A stretch of DNA of 64,000 bases from Certhia americana (taxonomy: Eukaryota > Chordata > Aves > Passeriformes > Certhiidae). The stretch's first letter is position 1; each line of letters begins with the position of its first letter. The stretch spans positions 70,727,072 to 70,791,071 of the forward strand of contig CM031878.1 of assembly GCA_018697195.1 (NCBI GenBank), written 5' to 3'. Below, piece after piece: positions 27,101 through 41,597 of the stretch. The position numbers and the translations under genes are program-made. A model generated the notes under the pieces. That model was not told the DNA's origin and searched no databases. It saw only the letters and a list, made by a program, of their open reading frames with translations.

Positions 27101-30100
27101 TAGCCCGGAAGGAGTAGAGGTGATGAGCTCAGTTCCTATATTTCTCTGAGTATCATGTTACGTTATCCCCTAAAGAATACTGTACATGATCAATTGCAAC
27201 AGACAAAAAAACTCTTCCACCATCCCCTTAGGTTTTCTATTTAGATACAAGAATATTTGGTCAAAACCTGCATATTTTGCTACTGATTTTTGGCTTTAGC
27301 CCACACTTCATGAAAGACCCTCCAAGAGACAGATCCCGCCCTGACATTTTGTAGGACAACACAACCAACTGTACAGTCCATGCACACGACTCAGAAGGCC
27401 ACATCAGCATTTTGAAAGAAGAGATAGGATGCATGAACCTAGGGAAAACCAAGCAGTTCTGAAAAGGGGCCCCCTCCTCACTATCTGCAGTTCTAATCCA
27501 AATCAAAGTTTCTCATCTTGCCACAAATTTATGCACCCTGAGAGAACAAAGACTATTTCAACTGCGCCTAGTCCTGCTTCCGAGGTCGGGTGTTATATGG
27601 ATGAGTCTGTTGTATGGGACAGGTTGAACAAGGTAATATCAATCACCGTATCTCTGGGACTAAAAACTTTCTCTGACAGTAGAGAAGCTTAGCTTTGGTA
27701 GAAAAACAAAGCATTTTTGAAAGAGTGCTTTAAAAATGGTCCCAAAGCACAAACTTTCAGAAGTTACAGCAGATGTTCAGGACTGCTATACTAATAGGAG
27801 ATCTGCACTGCTTACTTCCCAGACAGCTACTGATAGCTCCCATAGGACTGATTCCTTTTGCCTTTTATTTCGTGACAGTGAAAGATCCCGGCAATTCACG
27901 TGTTTGCTAAAATCATAGTCTTTGAATACAAACCTGCCATGACCTTCACCCCAGCACAAGATCATCAAGTTGAACTTTCCATTTCCATTATCCACAAGAT
28001 TTCTTGTATACCTGAAATACAAAATGTTTGCTGTTTGCTGTACTAATATTTTTATAAAGAGAAAAATATACAAACATGCTTATGAAATAAAGTTGTGACA
28101 TATAAAAACTATTTTTCTTCTACTTTCTTGAAATCCAAGTTTTACTCAGAAAAATGGAATTGAATTTATAAGTTTGTCCTTTTTTTGCTAAGAGTTCTTT
28201 TTCTGTTAAGGAAAAGGAATAAATAGTATTTTGGAATCATATTTCTTTTGAATTACAAGATGATTGGAGTTTGGGAACTGTGAGTCAGACTAGAGTGGTA
28301 GACAGGATCAAATCAAAATTGTTATTGAATGAAGTCACTTCAGCATCTGGCTTATAATTAGAAACAGAGGACTGCAATGAAACAAGAAAAATACATAGTT
28401 ACATTCTTCTGCAGTTCCTTTTCTGATATTCTTGGCTTTCCTTCTCTTACACAGAACTCATTTGTACAAAGCCAAAATAACAAAGAATGAAGATGTCAGA
28501 CTTCCTGTACATGGTCCTCCCACTCTGTTCCTGAAAGTTCCGTGTCTTGTATTGTAGCATTTTTATGTGCATAAAGCACCTGTGAGGAACATTTTGCCAG
28601 CATGTACTTATAAACAAAGTTTATTAGAGCAAAATTTTCTTTTAAAATAACATCTTATGTTTGTTTTCTTTTTCTCTCCTATAAGCCTCCCCTGAACTGT
28701 TGCTAATCTTGTTCTATTGAAAAGCTCACTTGAGAAGGGATTTGGATTTTGCTGTATTGCTTCCCATAGCATGACCCTTCTGATCTGGGGCTGATGCTAG
28801 GATACAAGTAGCTCAGTGGGACCTTCAGATTTAATTTTAGCAGTAGTCATGAGTATTTGCACTTCACCAAGTAAAGAAAATATTTATGCCTACCACAGTA
28901 CACCTCAGTCTCACCTGAAAAATGCAAGCAAGGGCACACAGAAAGTGCACTGATGTCAATTGAATGCTTTCAAATTAGTATCCCCATAAGTCCGTTCTAT
29001 TTTACTCACAAAAGGATGCTTATAATGAACTACTTTCAAAGTAGGTGTGTATGTCTATACCCTGCCTTTCACTCTACCCACAACCTGTACATATGTGACA
29101 TAGATGTATTTTTTCTATGATGTCAGAAAACAAGTAGTCAATGCTGGCAGAACTTTGACAGAACTTTTCAAGTGCTGTTATTTCTGTACAGATCTGGTTG
29201 GACAAAAATTAATTTATAAATAATGAATAATAAATAAATAAAAGGTTGCCATGTATACTTCCATACATGTTATATAAACAAAGTATATACTTTGTTTTCC
29301 TGATTATTAGTTTCCTATGTTCTGTTGCAGATGTCGTGATTTGTTCCGAATGGAAGATAGTCACAGAGAGGTGAAAGGAGGCTAAAAAACTCAAGCTAGA
29401 ATGATGCTTTCACAACGGCACACTTAAAAAGAAAAGTTCTGGAGTTTGGGGTGTTTTGGGTTTTGTTTTCTGAATTTTCTTAAAGAAAACCCTCGAATAA
29501 AATGTATTTATCTTGACATTTAAGACAGCAAAGCCAACAGAGATAACTCAGTTGCTAGCGGAGCAGGAGGGAGTTAAAACCCTAGCAGGTATTCTCCTTC
29601 CAGCCGGTGAGCAGCCGCTAAGGCAGTGCGTGCGGACGGCAGCGGCTCCGCCAGACGCCGAGCGCGCCCGGTGCGCGGGTTCCTCTGCGCGCCCTCCTCA
29701 GCGCAAAACCCGCACCGCCTCCGGACGGGCTTCTCTCGGGATCTTTCTCCCAGCTGTGTTTACGCCTTTATCCGCTCATTTCGGTGGCCCCGGCCCGCCG
29801 CTGTGTCCCCCCGGACCATCGCGGAGCGGGGCCGCCATTGGCCGCGGCCGCTCCGCCCGCTGCCCGCCCCCGCCGCGACCCCCGCCCCGCGGCCTCTGCC
29901 CTTCGGCCCCTCGGCGCCGCCGGAGGGGCTGGCGGCTGGCGGGATTCTCCCTGCGTGCTGCTGATCCCAGTCCCCGTCCGTCCCCGGCTTGCGCGGCCGC
30001 GGGCTCCCTTGCTCCGTGAGGGTTCTCTACCTGTACTGGTCGAACTTGGCGTACTGCAGCCACTCCTCGGGGTTGCTCTCGTACGACTCCATCAGCGCCT

Positions 30101-30209
30101 GGACCTCCTCCACGCTGACTTTGTCCTCGGCGAATATCTGATGGAGGATACGGACTAGCTCCTCCAGGCTCCGCGCCTTCCACGTCTCCGTCTGCACCGG
30201 CTGCTCCAT
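21074..30209 (-). CDS. CDO1: Cysteine dioxygenase type 1, five coding exons
   Basis: CDO1 is a cytosolic non-haem iron enzyme that oxidises L-cysteine to cysteine sulfinic acid, the entry to taurine and sulfate production. Exons joined on the minus strand are 30209-30031, 28011-27934, 26019-25862, 23436-23267 and 21103-21074. Every junction has GT/AG signals and keeps frame, giving 204 codons plus stop against 200 in human; the extra four are three near the N-terminus and one in exon 3. Iron-binding histidines fall at 89 and 91 (HDH, human 86/88) and 144 (GLHRVE, human 140). Cys96 and Tyr161 match the human Cys93-Tyr157 thioether pair, and Arg63 matches the substrate-carboxylate arginine Arg60. 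No frameshift or premature stop is seen. The start ATG has G at -3 and +4; the in-frame GTG just upstream is not used as a start. The gene sits alone, tail towards the gene-free left part. Confidence 0.95.
21104..23266 (-). other. CDO1 intron 4
   Basis: The side next to exon 4 (about 23080-23250) is GC-rich. Reading on from exon 4 gives only VSTR before a stop. The acceptor end has a strong pyrimidine tract (CCTCTTTCCTTTTAG). Nothing else is recognised. Confidence 0.65.
23267..23436 (-). CDS. CDO1: CDO1 coding exon 4 (third iron ligand)
   Basis: It encodes [19 protein letters not shown], then [10 protein letters not shown] and [20 protein letters not shown], ending GERTVC. The histidine of GLHRVE is the third iron ligand and the tyrosine of HLYSPP is the thioether partner. 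The acceptor is GTGTAG|AC and the donor TGT|GTAAGT, a perfect consensus. The final 'TVC' replaces human 'TPN'. Confidence 0.94.
23437..25861 (-). other. CDO1 intron 3
   Basis: It contains a low-complexity A/C-rich block at about 25388-25482, including a C10 and an A15 run, and a T/G-rich block near 25189-25214. No other feature is seen. Confidence 0.65.
25388..25482. repeat. A/C-rich low-complexity tract
   Basis: It consists of CAA and CAAA-like runs leading into ten C, fifteen A and a C/A tail. It is simple sequence inside CDO1 intron 3, and its exact length may be affected by sequencing error. Confidence 0.8.
25862..26019 (-). CDS. CDO1: CDO1 coding exon 3 (HxH iron ligands)
   Basis: It encodes the cupin motif [11 protein letters not shown] with two iron-ligand histidines and the cross-link cysteine, then '[14 protein letters not shown]'. 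The acceptor is TACAG|C and the donor G|GTAAGA. One residue is inserted relative to human in the '[12 protein letters not shown]' loop. Confidence 0.96.
26020..27933 (-). other. CDO1 intron 2
   Basis: Nothing beyond unique-looking intron sequence is recognised in this 1.9-kb interval. Confidence 0.6.
27934..28011 (-). CDS. CDO1: CDO1 coding exon 2
   Basis: It encodes [19 protein letters not shown] then WGEGHG, flanked by acceptor TTTCAG|G and donor CAG|GTTTGT. It carries Arg63, equivalent to the human Arg60 that binds the cysteine carboxylate. Phase fits exon 1 and exon 3. Confidence 0.96.
28012..30030 (-). other. CDO1 intron 1
   Basis: The first few hundred bases next to exon 1 belong to the CpG island. 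An ATTGG (inverted CCAAT) lies at 29837-29841. The rest is AT-rich, with a TAAA-type simple repeat near 29215-29242. No other feature is recognised. Confidence 0.7.
30031..30209 (-). CDS. CDO1: CDO1 coding exon 1
   Basis: It encodes residues 1-59 plus two bases of codon 60: [19 protein letters not shown] onward to AKFDQY. The core '[18 protein letters not shown]' closely matches human CDO1. The donor is CAG|GTAGAG. Three residues longer than human at the N-terminus. Confidence 0.96.
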
Positions 30210-30270
30210 CACCGCCGGTCGCTGCCCTGCCGCCGCCAGCCGCTGCCCCTGGCCGGCCCCCGCCGCCTGC

Positions 30271-30277
30271 CTTTATG
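30271..30277 (-). promoter_or_regulatory. Possible TATA-like box of CDO1
   Basis: On the minus strand it reads CATAAAG in a GC-rich setting, 62 bases upstream of the CDO1 ATG. A start site about 30 bases further on would give a very short 5' UTR. It is a weak match and only positional. Confidence 0.25.
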
Positions 30278-30338
30278 CGCCGGGAGGCACGGCGGGAGCC
30301 TACCACCGCCCCGGCGGGCGGGCCCGCCGCCAGCTGCC

Positions 30339-30360
30339 CGTCCCCGTCCCCGTCCCCGTG
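30339..30360. repeat. GTCCCC short tandem repeat
   Basis: Three to four copies of the hexamer GTCCCC lie in the CDO1 upstream region, within the CpG island. They are rich in Sp1-like sites on the minus strand (GGGGAC). Confidence 0.75.
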
Positions 30361-30428
30361 CGCTCGGCCACCGACCCCGGCGGGCGGGGGCAGCCGGAGG
30401 CGGCTGCAGAGGCTCCTCGCACCGCCCG

Positions 30429-30452
30429 CTGCTGCTGCTGCTGCTGCTGCTG
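30429..30452. repeat. (CTG)8 trinucleotide repeat
   Basis: Eight consecutive CTG units (CAG on the minus strand) lie about 220 bases upstream of the CDO1 ATG. On the plus strand it falls in an unsupported open frame, so I treat it as non-coding. Confidence 0.85.
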
Positions 30453-30599
30453 CCCCTCCGGAACAGGGCGGAGCGGGGGGCGCTCCGGTATTCCCGGCGG
30501 GGGAAAAAGGAGGAGAAGCGGCTATTGATCGCTGCCGGGCGGAAAGCATCTCTCCCTCTGCCAGGGAGCGCGGCCTGCCGCTGCCTCCGTCACTTACAC

Positions 30600-33500
30600 A
30601 TTGGTTTGAAAAAATACATCTAAAAAGCTCTCTTGAAAAGCAAAACAAGACACACAGCTATTTAAAACACAGAGAAGATTGCTGCTGCAGATTGCCTACT
30701 GACAGCCTGCCCCTTGAAAGCGCTGTTTCTTGAAAGCCAGTGCACTCTGCAGGAACATTTAGGGCTGCCGTAACCATAGGCACTCAGAACGACACCCAGG
30801 AACACACTGAATGGGACAAAAGAGACCGTGCTAACACAAGAGACAATCCTCGAGCTCCTCAGTCTATCCAACCCACGTACTGGCACCAGAGCAGGCAGAT
30901 GCCACACCAGCCGTCTTCTTTCCACTTCAGCTGATAATAAAATGTTTATTAGTCATGAATTCTGGCAACAGAGTTCACTATACACCATAGAACCGTGTTT
31001 TAAGAAAATTCATCTACTCTTTCTTAAAAAGAAAGTTCTGCCTTATGGTTGTGGAGCTGGAAGTAAGCAGACTGGTGGTGTGGGCTGCTGTAACTCTGAG
31101 GCTCAAAGGTGCTCACATCACTGCCAGCTTGCAGTTTCCCTTACAGACAGTTACATTGAGGGATTTTTAGCACACCTGCTTTCTCTTCCCTCTCCCTGAC
31201 CTGTACATGAAAGTACAGGCATGACAAAAAGAAGTGTCATTAATAAAGGAGATATAGCTCAAGAGGCTGAATGAATTTCTGGCTTCCCAGTTTTAAATGG
31301 GGCTGGAATCTAGCACAAATCAATGTACTGAATAGGTGTGTTTTCAGCCATCACTACAGAACCTCTCCTGGCATGCAGAAAGCAGATCCTGCCTTATCAG
31401 ATTTAAGACTATCCCAAATCTCTTAAACACAACCCTGGCACTGATCTCAGCAGCCATGTCCAGTCTCCCTGGGCCAAATGCAGGTAATGAGCAAACATAC
31501 CACCCGTCTTAGTAACTTTTTTGAAGTCACAACTAAAATGAGTCTTAATGAAATTTGCCTCTGGTCCAATTTAGCTAATTTTAGGTTGGTGCTCTCAAAA
31601 GATTGGATGGACAAGTAGTACTTCTTTTCAGTACTCATCTGAGTAGTCTCATACAACACCATTAGAACTGCTGTAGTTTACAAAGAGTTAGAATTAGTGT
31701 GAAATATCCTGTCATTTATTTCAAAGGCAGAATTCACATTCTTTTCGTGGGAAGCACCACCTAAAGGAATAAAACATCTCTCAAGAATAAATTGCCAAGG
31801 ATCACAATAATGGGTTGTGAAATGAAGAGTGAGGTAAGTTTTCAAGTACTTTTTGTTTTATTCTGATATTCATATGATCTGACAGCAACTGATTTCCAGC
31901 AGCCATATTTCTCTGCCTGTTTGCACACCTATGCTTGGAGGTGTTTTCCCCGTTATTTAAATCCAGGGGAAAAAAGAACCAGTGCCATTAATCCCTGACA
32001 CCTCAGTACTTTGATTCATTTACCACAACGTTGATGAGATCATTAGTTAAATTCCGCTAGTAAAAGGACATTTTATACCTCCCTCTGTTACAAGTAAGGG
32101 TTCAGTCTGGATCTACATACTGCAGTTTTCAACCACTGCCGTTTATAACTGTTTATATAGTTACACATTTATTTGCAGCTATTCAAAAGAGTTTTTCAGC
32201 TTTTAATTTAGAATTGTTAAACATACTTTTTGGTCCCCAAATTTTATACAGTTGATTACTTGACTGCCTGAATACCATTAGGAACAATATTTATGTCTCT
32301 CCAACTTCCTCTTCTGCCCCACTGACAGAAATGGCACAAGGGTCTGAGCACAAACAGCAGTTAACTCACTAAAAATTCAATATAAAAAAAGGGAACATTG
32401 AAATCCATACAGCATGGAAGTTTTTTTTTACATTCTATGTTGTGATTCTGCTCAAGGAGACTGCAGGATTTCATGCACTTTTATTGCTGGAAATCAGACA
32501 CCTGCAGAAATTAACTATCACACGTATTTCTCAAGTGTCCTATTAAAAACTTGTCTTGAAGGAGTTTGGGCTTTAACCACAAAAACCTTTGCTTTATGTA
32601 CAAATGCTGAAGCACTCCACTATTACCCAGAAGACAGGTATAAGCAAATCACACAATCATTTGACATGACATCTAACTCCAAGGGACACTTACCAGCTGA
32701 AGTGTTCACACCATATCCTACTGGGGTGCAGCTTACAAGGTTTCTCTCACGCTTTATTGAGGAAAATCTTCAAGTCAGATCGATGGAATTACTGAACTGC
32801 AGCATTAGACACTTTGCACCGTGTACTAGGCCTGCAAACGTAGCTTGTGACTGTACTTTATTTTACATCTTGCAACTCCAAATAAAAATTGTGAGATAGT
32901 TGAAGGTGGGATCCAAGGTGTCTGAATGACCAGACTCTTGTGGCAAGCCACTATACTGTGTCTCTTTGGTCTGTCAGCCTGGCCAGGCAATGGCACTTCA
33001 ACACCATAATGAGTACTTACACCTCCTCCTCCAGAATGACTTTCACCCCTTTTACTAAGTAACCTCTTTCTTAAGTCTCTGTTCACCTAAGTTTCTGATA
33101 TTTGTAGAGGGCTCCAAAGAGAAAAACTGTATCTGCAGTTTAGTGCAAGTTTTGGGACTACATGACTCAATGTAGTCATGAATCAGTGTATCAGTGCAGC
33201 TGTTCCTCAGTCCTATAACCTTTAAAGTGAGATTGATCACTCAGTTCGTAAGAGATCTTACAGGAGAAACTGCTGCATGTGCAGCGATTCTCAAAAAAAA
33301 CCTTGAGAACAAATTGTAACAAACATCATGCAGTTAAACACCATCTTCAGACTGAAAACATGCAGTAAAACATGAGTGAAATGAGGGCACTGCATACAAA
33401 ATCATGTCATACACTGAAAACACCAACAACTACTAAATGGCATGAGCTCTGCTGAAGATAAAAACAAACCAAACAATGCAGTAAAGAGCTGTGCGCCATT

Positions 33501-36500
33501 AAACCACACGCACGGAAAGGACTCTTGAAAGAATCATTCTGATCCACTTTTGGTGGGACCTTAGTACACCATGCCTGTGCTATAAAAAAAATATAAAAAA
33601 TATTGACATTTTTCTCTGCAAGAAAAACACTTGAAAATAAGTTTGTTATCTTTTTCAATTAATTGTATTTACGTAAGAAAGCCAAAGTGCTGGATAGCGT
33701 CTGCATTAGGAATATTACAGTGCAGTTTTGCTTGGAGATCTTTTTTCTTTCTTTGAGGCTTCCCATTAAGAGCTCTTCAGGGTTATTAGTTCTGTTACCA
33801 AACAGAGTTCAAGGGATCTTTATCTGCTCTAAATCATACGCTGAATTCTCCAATTGGAACATGCTAACTCAAACCTTGTTTTTTTTTTTTTTTCTAATTA
33901 AGCCCTCAATGCAATTATATTTTAACTCTACATTGTGTTTGTCTAATTGGTACACACACATTACGTAAATAATTTGCATGTGGAATCATCCCACAGGAAG
34001 ATACAGAGCAAGACTCCTGCACTTTTTTAAAAAAATAATTTTGAAGTAATGTTCATCATCTACTTTTAATAAAGAAAGGTATGATTGAACAAAGACATAT
34101 AGCTAGTACTTCACCACCATTTATAATCTGCATACTTAGCAAAAAATGTTGCTGAATGTGACTGTTGGTAGGCAGAGCCCATCAATTTAATAATTTAGAG
34201 ATGATTGCATGGAGGGAATGCAGGGGAATCCTTTTAAAAAAATTCATAGATTGCTCCCAATGCTTGAAAAGGGACTGTGTTTTTCCTCCCAAGGTTTAAT
34301 TCTTCTCATTGTGCATACAAGGGATGAATTCTCATCTGAAATTTCACCTATGTACCTAGCAACAAGTATCCCAAGGAGTGATCCCTGGCACAGGGGCCAG
34401 CTTGCAAATAACAGATTACATCAGTGTTATTTACCTTCTGTGAAGCCTGTTACTCCATAACAGGCTGATCACATCCAAAGTGCCTACCAGAAATGGTACC
34501 TTGCCAGCTCCTGAATTGTGCAGAGGCCAAAATCTGTGCCAGCAACTGTTCCAACAACCAACTGCACAGATGACTGAGCTACAGTGTCCCAGAAGAATTC
34601 CTGGCACTACCAAGTCTAGTACACAGATGTGGTGTGACAGGCTTAACGTTAAGCCTTTAACATACTCATTTTGGTCTCAGTCAAAAATGTGATTCAACCT
34701 TTTAAAACTATTTTAGGATGAAACAATCTCTAAATGAGCTTTTGTTGCTCTAATTCAGACTAAAAGAGGCATCTGACATATCGCAGCATTATGGCTATTA
34801 AAGCAAGAGCAAAGTGTGGATTTTTATGATGTTTAGCCTTGGAAGCACATTAAATATGGCACTAACAATGCTGAAGCATGGTCTTTGCAATTAAAAAACA
34901 TATTTTACATGTTTTCTTGTCAAGTGTTTTTCTTCTCTTGATGATCCTACACAAAAGAAGGTTGAAAACACCTCTTATTTTTTAATGCACATTGAATTTT
35001 ATACAAGCTTGTAATAGTCACGGTCCTCATGAAAAACCCTGGAGATGAAGGAATTTTTGCTCCCCATTTTTTTTTACTCAAGATGAAGATGATGTAGTAT
35101 GATAATGCCTTGAATAACCTTTGTATAATATCCCTGAAAAATAACTGAGATTTCAGGGTAGTCAAGAATAATGTAGGCAAAAAAGCTGTGCAAACAGGCA
35201 GAATTTGATTTGCAAAATGAGCATGAGAAGCAACAATCAGTAAACAGAAGCTGTTTTGGCATTGGAAGGTGTTTGAAGAATGGATGAGTGGATTTCCAAC
35301 CTCCCCCACCGTGAATTTACTGTGCATCAGTACATTCAAGATTCAGTTGTGGGGATAATTAACACAGACATACGCTCTGTTAGGATCCTAGCAGTAGTTT
35401 TCCGAGACTTTAAAGTCCTGGAAGCGATGACATTTGCTCAGCATGCACATAGGTTGAACAACTGAGGATTTTATCATTTCAATCTTGAGGTAACTTTAAT
35501 TTCACTTATCTCCTTCAGGTTTCCATGTGCATTTAAGATTAGTTCAACCTACAAATTACAAATCTATCATTAATGCTGGTCTCTAGACTATTATAATAAT
35601 TCATAAAAATAGTGCCTCACAGTTTAAAGGGTTTCCATCTGGTGATTATTACCTTGAAATAGGGCAACTGAATTTTGCATAGCGTTATTTTATAACATTA
35701 GGATGTTGTGAAGTACTAGGTCTCTCATAAAAACTGTGTAATAACTTCCCTTTCCAATACTTATCTTATTTCTCAGTCTTTAAAAATTAGCGTAATGAAT
35801 TTTTTCAATTTGCCTTTTCTGTTAATTCAATTACATTAAATCAAGTGAATTAAATTACATTACAAATATTGGCAGTTCAGTATAGTGTATCAGTATAGTA
35901 GCATATTGGTTGAACACAATACTCTGAGTAAATCTAGACTTTTTTTTTCTTGGTACAACTCTCACTGATCTCTCCAAGAGTCAGTCCTTACTTTAATCCT
36001 CTTTTTCTCCCACTCTAGCAATTGAAGTCACTTAAATGATACATTTACCACTTTTGCTGAAGGCATACCAAATGCAGAGAACACAGTTCATGTTCTACTT
36101 GGGCTTCTGATGTTTCCAAGTTACTAGAAATATTCTTTTCAAAGAGTTAAGTATTTCAGAATCATCTATGATTTTAGAAGCTCTAACTGCCCCTTTTTAA
36201 AATAGGAGACTTAATGTCTTTTGCAAATTCTACACGCAATGTACCAGGAATCACTTATTTGTTCACTTGACACATTACCTACTTGACATGTATTTATATC
36301 TAGTTTGCTATTTAAAGAATATGAACAAGGAAGGAAAATTTTCTGCCACCTAAAGTAAAGCCTCAACTCCCGACAAACAGAGATCATGGTCCTTAAAAAG
36401 CTACCAGAGGTAAAGTACTGACCACTCCCTGGTGCAAGGTACAAAAACTACAGGGGAAAGTGGCAAAAAGGAGGACTCTCTCTGTAAAGAAGGTACTTGG

Positions 36501-38896
36501 GAGAATTAGCAGAACTGGATTTGGCAATCATTGAAAGTAACAGAATGAAGGCAGCTGCTTAGGAGAAACAGAAAGCAAAGGCTGGATCAGGTAAATATTC
36601 ACTCTGTATTGGTAAACTAGGGGCCAAGAAAAAATTACTTGGGGCTGGAGAAAAATTTAGAGCAGAAAAATGCTGAACCAATCAGTAATAAGTAAGTATT
36701 GTTCAGAGAACAAGGTGAATCTCAGAAAAATGAGTAATTCAAAGCTTCACAATTCATTTATCCAGGTCCAAAAATGTATGTGGTAAAGAAGGAAATCCAG
36801 ACCATTACTGTAGGTTTTTCATTACTGGATTATCACATTTTGAGGAATTGAGGCAAACAATTCTTTTTATTCAACTTCAGAGGATAAATATTATAGATTC
36901 AGCATAAATGACAACCTTCTATAATTAGCTGTCAGATACAATGACTTGCAGTTGTTCTTCATGCTCTTAATGTGTTTTTACTTTTTAAAACCAAAACACG
37001 ACGCCCCCAAAACACACACATATCAACCTTCTTGCATCATTTCTGAAGAGTACATTTGCAGTTTATCAGTAGTTTCATTTGTTAAGATCAAGTGAGGTGA
37101 AAGACACCAATAGAACATTCTTTAAAGAGAAGCAGACTAGTAGCTTATCTTAGGTAAACATACTGTCACACGGGAGAACGAATTACTTATATTTGTAAGT
37201 CCAGCATGTGGACATACTACGAAAAAGATTGAAAAAGAGCCCTAGATAAAACTGTGTAATACCTTTGTCCTTGTGTACCCTCTAGTGGCTGTCGAGGTTG
37301 TGCTGGCCTCATAGTAACTAAGCAGGCAATTTCCTCAATCAGACAGAATCAGACTGCTTCCCTCGGCAACAGCTTTTTTTAACAGACGGAGATTCATGAG
37401 ATCAGGGTTCTGAGCAGGCAAAACCATGGATTAGTTGAAGTCTTAAGTTTACAACAAATTTTGCCTTGTTAGTTTAATGCAGGGAACCCAAGTTTTCCAC
37501 TTAAAAAGCATCAGATATATCAAGTTATTCACATAGGAAACATCGAGGGCATGTGCCTGTGTAACTGGCATATGTGCATGCTAGCAAATTGTGCCAACAT
37601 CAGTAAATTAAGCTGGATATTACTCTCCCAAAAGTCCTCTGAGATGGAAAAAAATCCAATACATGGTTGCAGAGACTATGTTAGAGCCACTCATGTAAGA
37701 AATACCAGCTCAAGACTATTGTAAAAACATGCTTTAAATTAGAACTGGCTGTTTTATCTGTATGTGCTGAACAACTGGATTAGGTCGGGGACAAAAACTA
37801 TCCAGCATAAGAACATTCTGCAAACAAACAACTAATGTTTAATTTGGTTCAGCTTAAACAAACATAAAAGACTGTACAATAGACAACTCAAATAAACACA
37901 CAAAAAATGTCCAGCCCTAACTCCCAAACTCTCCAATAAATAAAAGCAAAGGTCAGTACCCTAGTCAAGGTACCAAGTCCTCTCCACAACGGAAAAAACC
38001 TCAAGCCAATCCTCAATGCTACGACTTCAAAAAAGAATATAAACTGCACTTTACTGTTTAGTGGACAACGCAGCTGGTGAAACATAAAAATTAACAGTCA
38101 AAAAGAGAATATTTAGTGGTTTTAGCACCTCATATCTACTTCTTCATGAACTCTAGATGCAACAAGTAGTTACATCATTCAGGCAAGGCATTAACCAGTG
38201 TCAGAAGAATCACCTTGAAAACTGCTGAAGTGTTGAGCCTTCAACAAATCACTACAAAATTTGTGCACAAGGAAACGTATTGGGACCCCCATGATGCTGT
38301 GCCATTACAAACAAGGTACTCAAATGACCAATATGATGAAGGCAAAGGGTGGAGTAATTAGACTAAATACCAATTCCTATATATTACAAGAAAAAAAAAA
38401 AACAAAAAACAAAATAGTGTCCTGAAATGATGAGGTAATGTATGTTTAAGATGAAGACTTCATAAAGAACAGGATGCACGCTACAGATGTACAACACGTC
38501 GGAAGTAAATGGAATCCCAGGCTAGGTGTAGAACAGACATTACTTTTAATAAAAAGGTTCTCTTATCTTCAGTACAGCATATAGACAGAGCTGTCCAGTC
38601 AGTCCTGCAGACAACTGAAATAGTTTCCCTTCAGATACAGCAATTAAGTAGTAGCAGCAAGAATGCTGGCTCTACACTACATGGCAGATGCAGGTGTTTT
38701 TTCTGCACCCCAAATGCACATGAGAAAAAAAGCCATGTGATCGTACAGCCTAGCCAGCTCTTTGCTTATGCTCTTCACCTGCATCATATGTTCATAGGCA
38801 GCAATGCAAAAATCCCTCTTTCTGTGTGTTTACAGCTTAAGTTAGTCCTCTCTCCATTTTTGAAAACAGCACCTGAACAACTGTGTTGTCAGTCAT
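30600..38896. other. CDO1-ATG12 intergenic region and probable ATG12 3' UTR
   Basis: No coding exon is recognised. The right end must hold the ATG12 3' UTR. Possible minus-strand poly(A) signals are ATTAAA at 38545-38550 and AATAAA at 36866-36871, and sequence alone does not decide between them. A T tract lies at about 33878-33893 and an A-rich tract at about 38391-38411. Confidence 0.55.
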
Positions 38897-41285
<2,389 letters not shown>

Positions 41286-41372
41286 GCTGCTGCTGCGGGA
41301 AGTGACGCCGCGCCAGGAGGCGCCTCCGCGCCCGCGAGGCGTTTTGACCCTCGCGGGACGCCGCCTTTTCCC

Positions 41373-41382
41373 GTCACGTGAC
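41373..41382. promoter_or_regulatory. Palindromic CLEAR/E-box GTCACGTGAC
   Basis: A perfect 10-base palindrome GTCACGTGAC lies in the divergent promoter, 88 bases from the ATG12 ATG and 147 from the AP3S1 ATG. It equals the core consensus bound by TFEB/TFE3/MITF (CLEAR element) and also suits USF. Being palindromic, it can serve both directions. Confidence 0.6.
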
Positions 41383-41394
41383 GCCCCCCGCCCG

Positions 41395-41403
41395 GTCACG
41401 TGG
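41395..41403. promoter_or_regulatory. Second E-box GTCACGTGG
   Basis: A second CACGTG core at 41397-41402 lies 22 bases from the first core (41375-41380), about two helical turns away. Both would face the same side of the DNA, which suits paired bHLH-zip dimers. Confidence 0.55.
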
Positions 41404-41528
41404 TGCGCGCGCCCCGCCGGCACCGTCCCGAGAGCGGGAGGGGGGGTGGGCAGGGAGAGCGGAGGGAAAAGGGAAAAGAAGGACAAGGGAGAGCGACACA
41501 GCACGGCTCGTCCGGCCGCCGCCCCACC

Positions 41529-41597
41529 ATGATCAAAGCCATCCTCATCTTCAACAACCACGGCAAACCGCGGCTGTCCAAGTTCTACCAGCGCTAT
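41529..41597 (+). CDS. AP3S1: AP3S1 coding exon 1
   Basis: It encodes [18 protein letters not shown] then FYQRY, 23 residues, ending in phase 0 at TAT|GTACGG. The donor is a weak match to GTRAGT, and the same hexamer recurs downstream in the minisatellite. Confidence 0.96.

Larger units (their letters stand above)
29630..30560. promoter_or_regulatory. CpG island over CDO1 exon 1
   Basis: It is a strongly GC- and CpG-rich block in otherwise AT-rich DNA, covering the CDO1 start codon, exon 1 and the start of intron 1. Long open frames on both strands here come from the lack of AT-rich stop codons and are not genes. Boundaries are estimated by eye. Confidence 0.85.

Noticed and set aside
30210..30212. 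GTG as a start codon for CDO1
   Set aside because: The next codon is an ATG in good Kozak context that matches the human start.
29776..30648. 290-codon minus-strand open frame over the CDO1 CpG island
   Set aside because: It is out of frame with CDO1 exon 1, made of Gly/Ala/Arg/Pro runs, and arises because GC-rich DNA lacks stop codons.
33147..33180. Small hairpin GACTACA/TGTAGTC as a possible microRNA
   Set aside because: The stem is only seven pairs, too short for a miRNA precursor.
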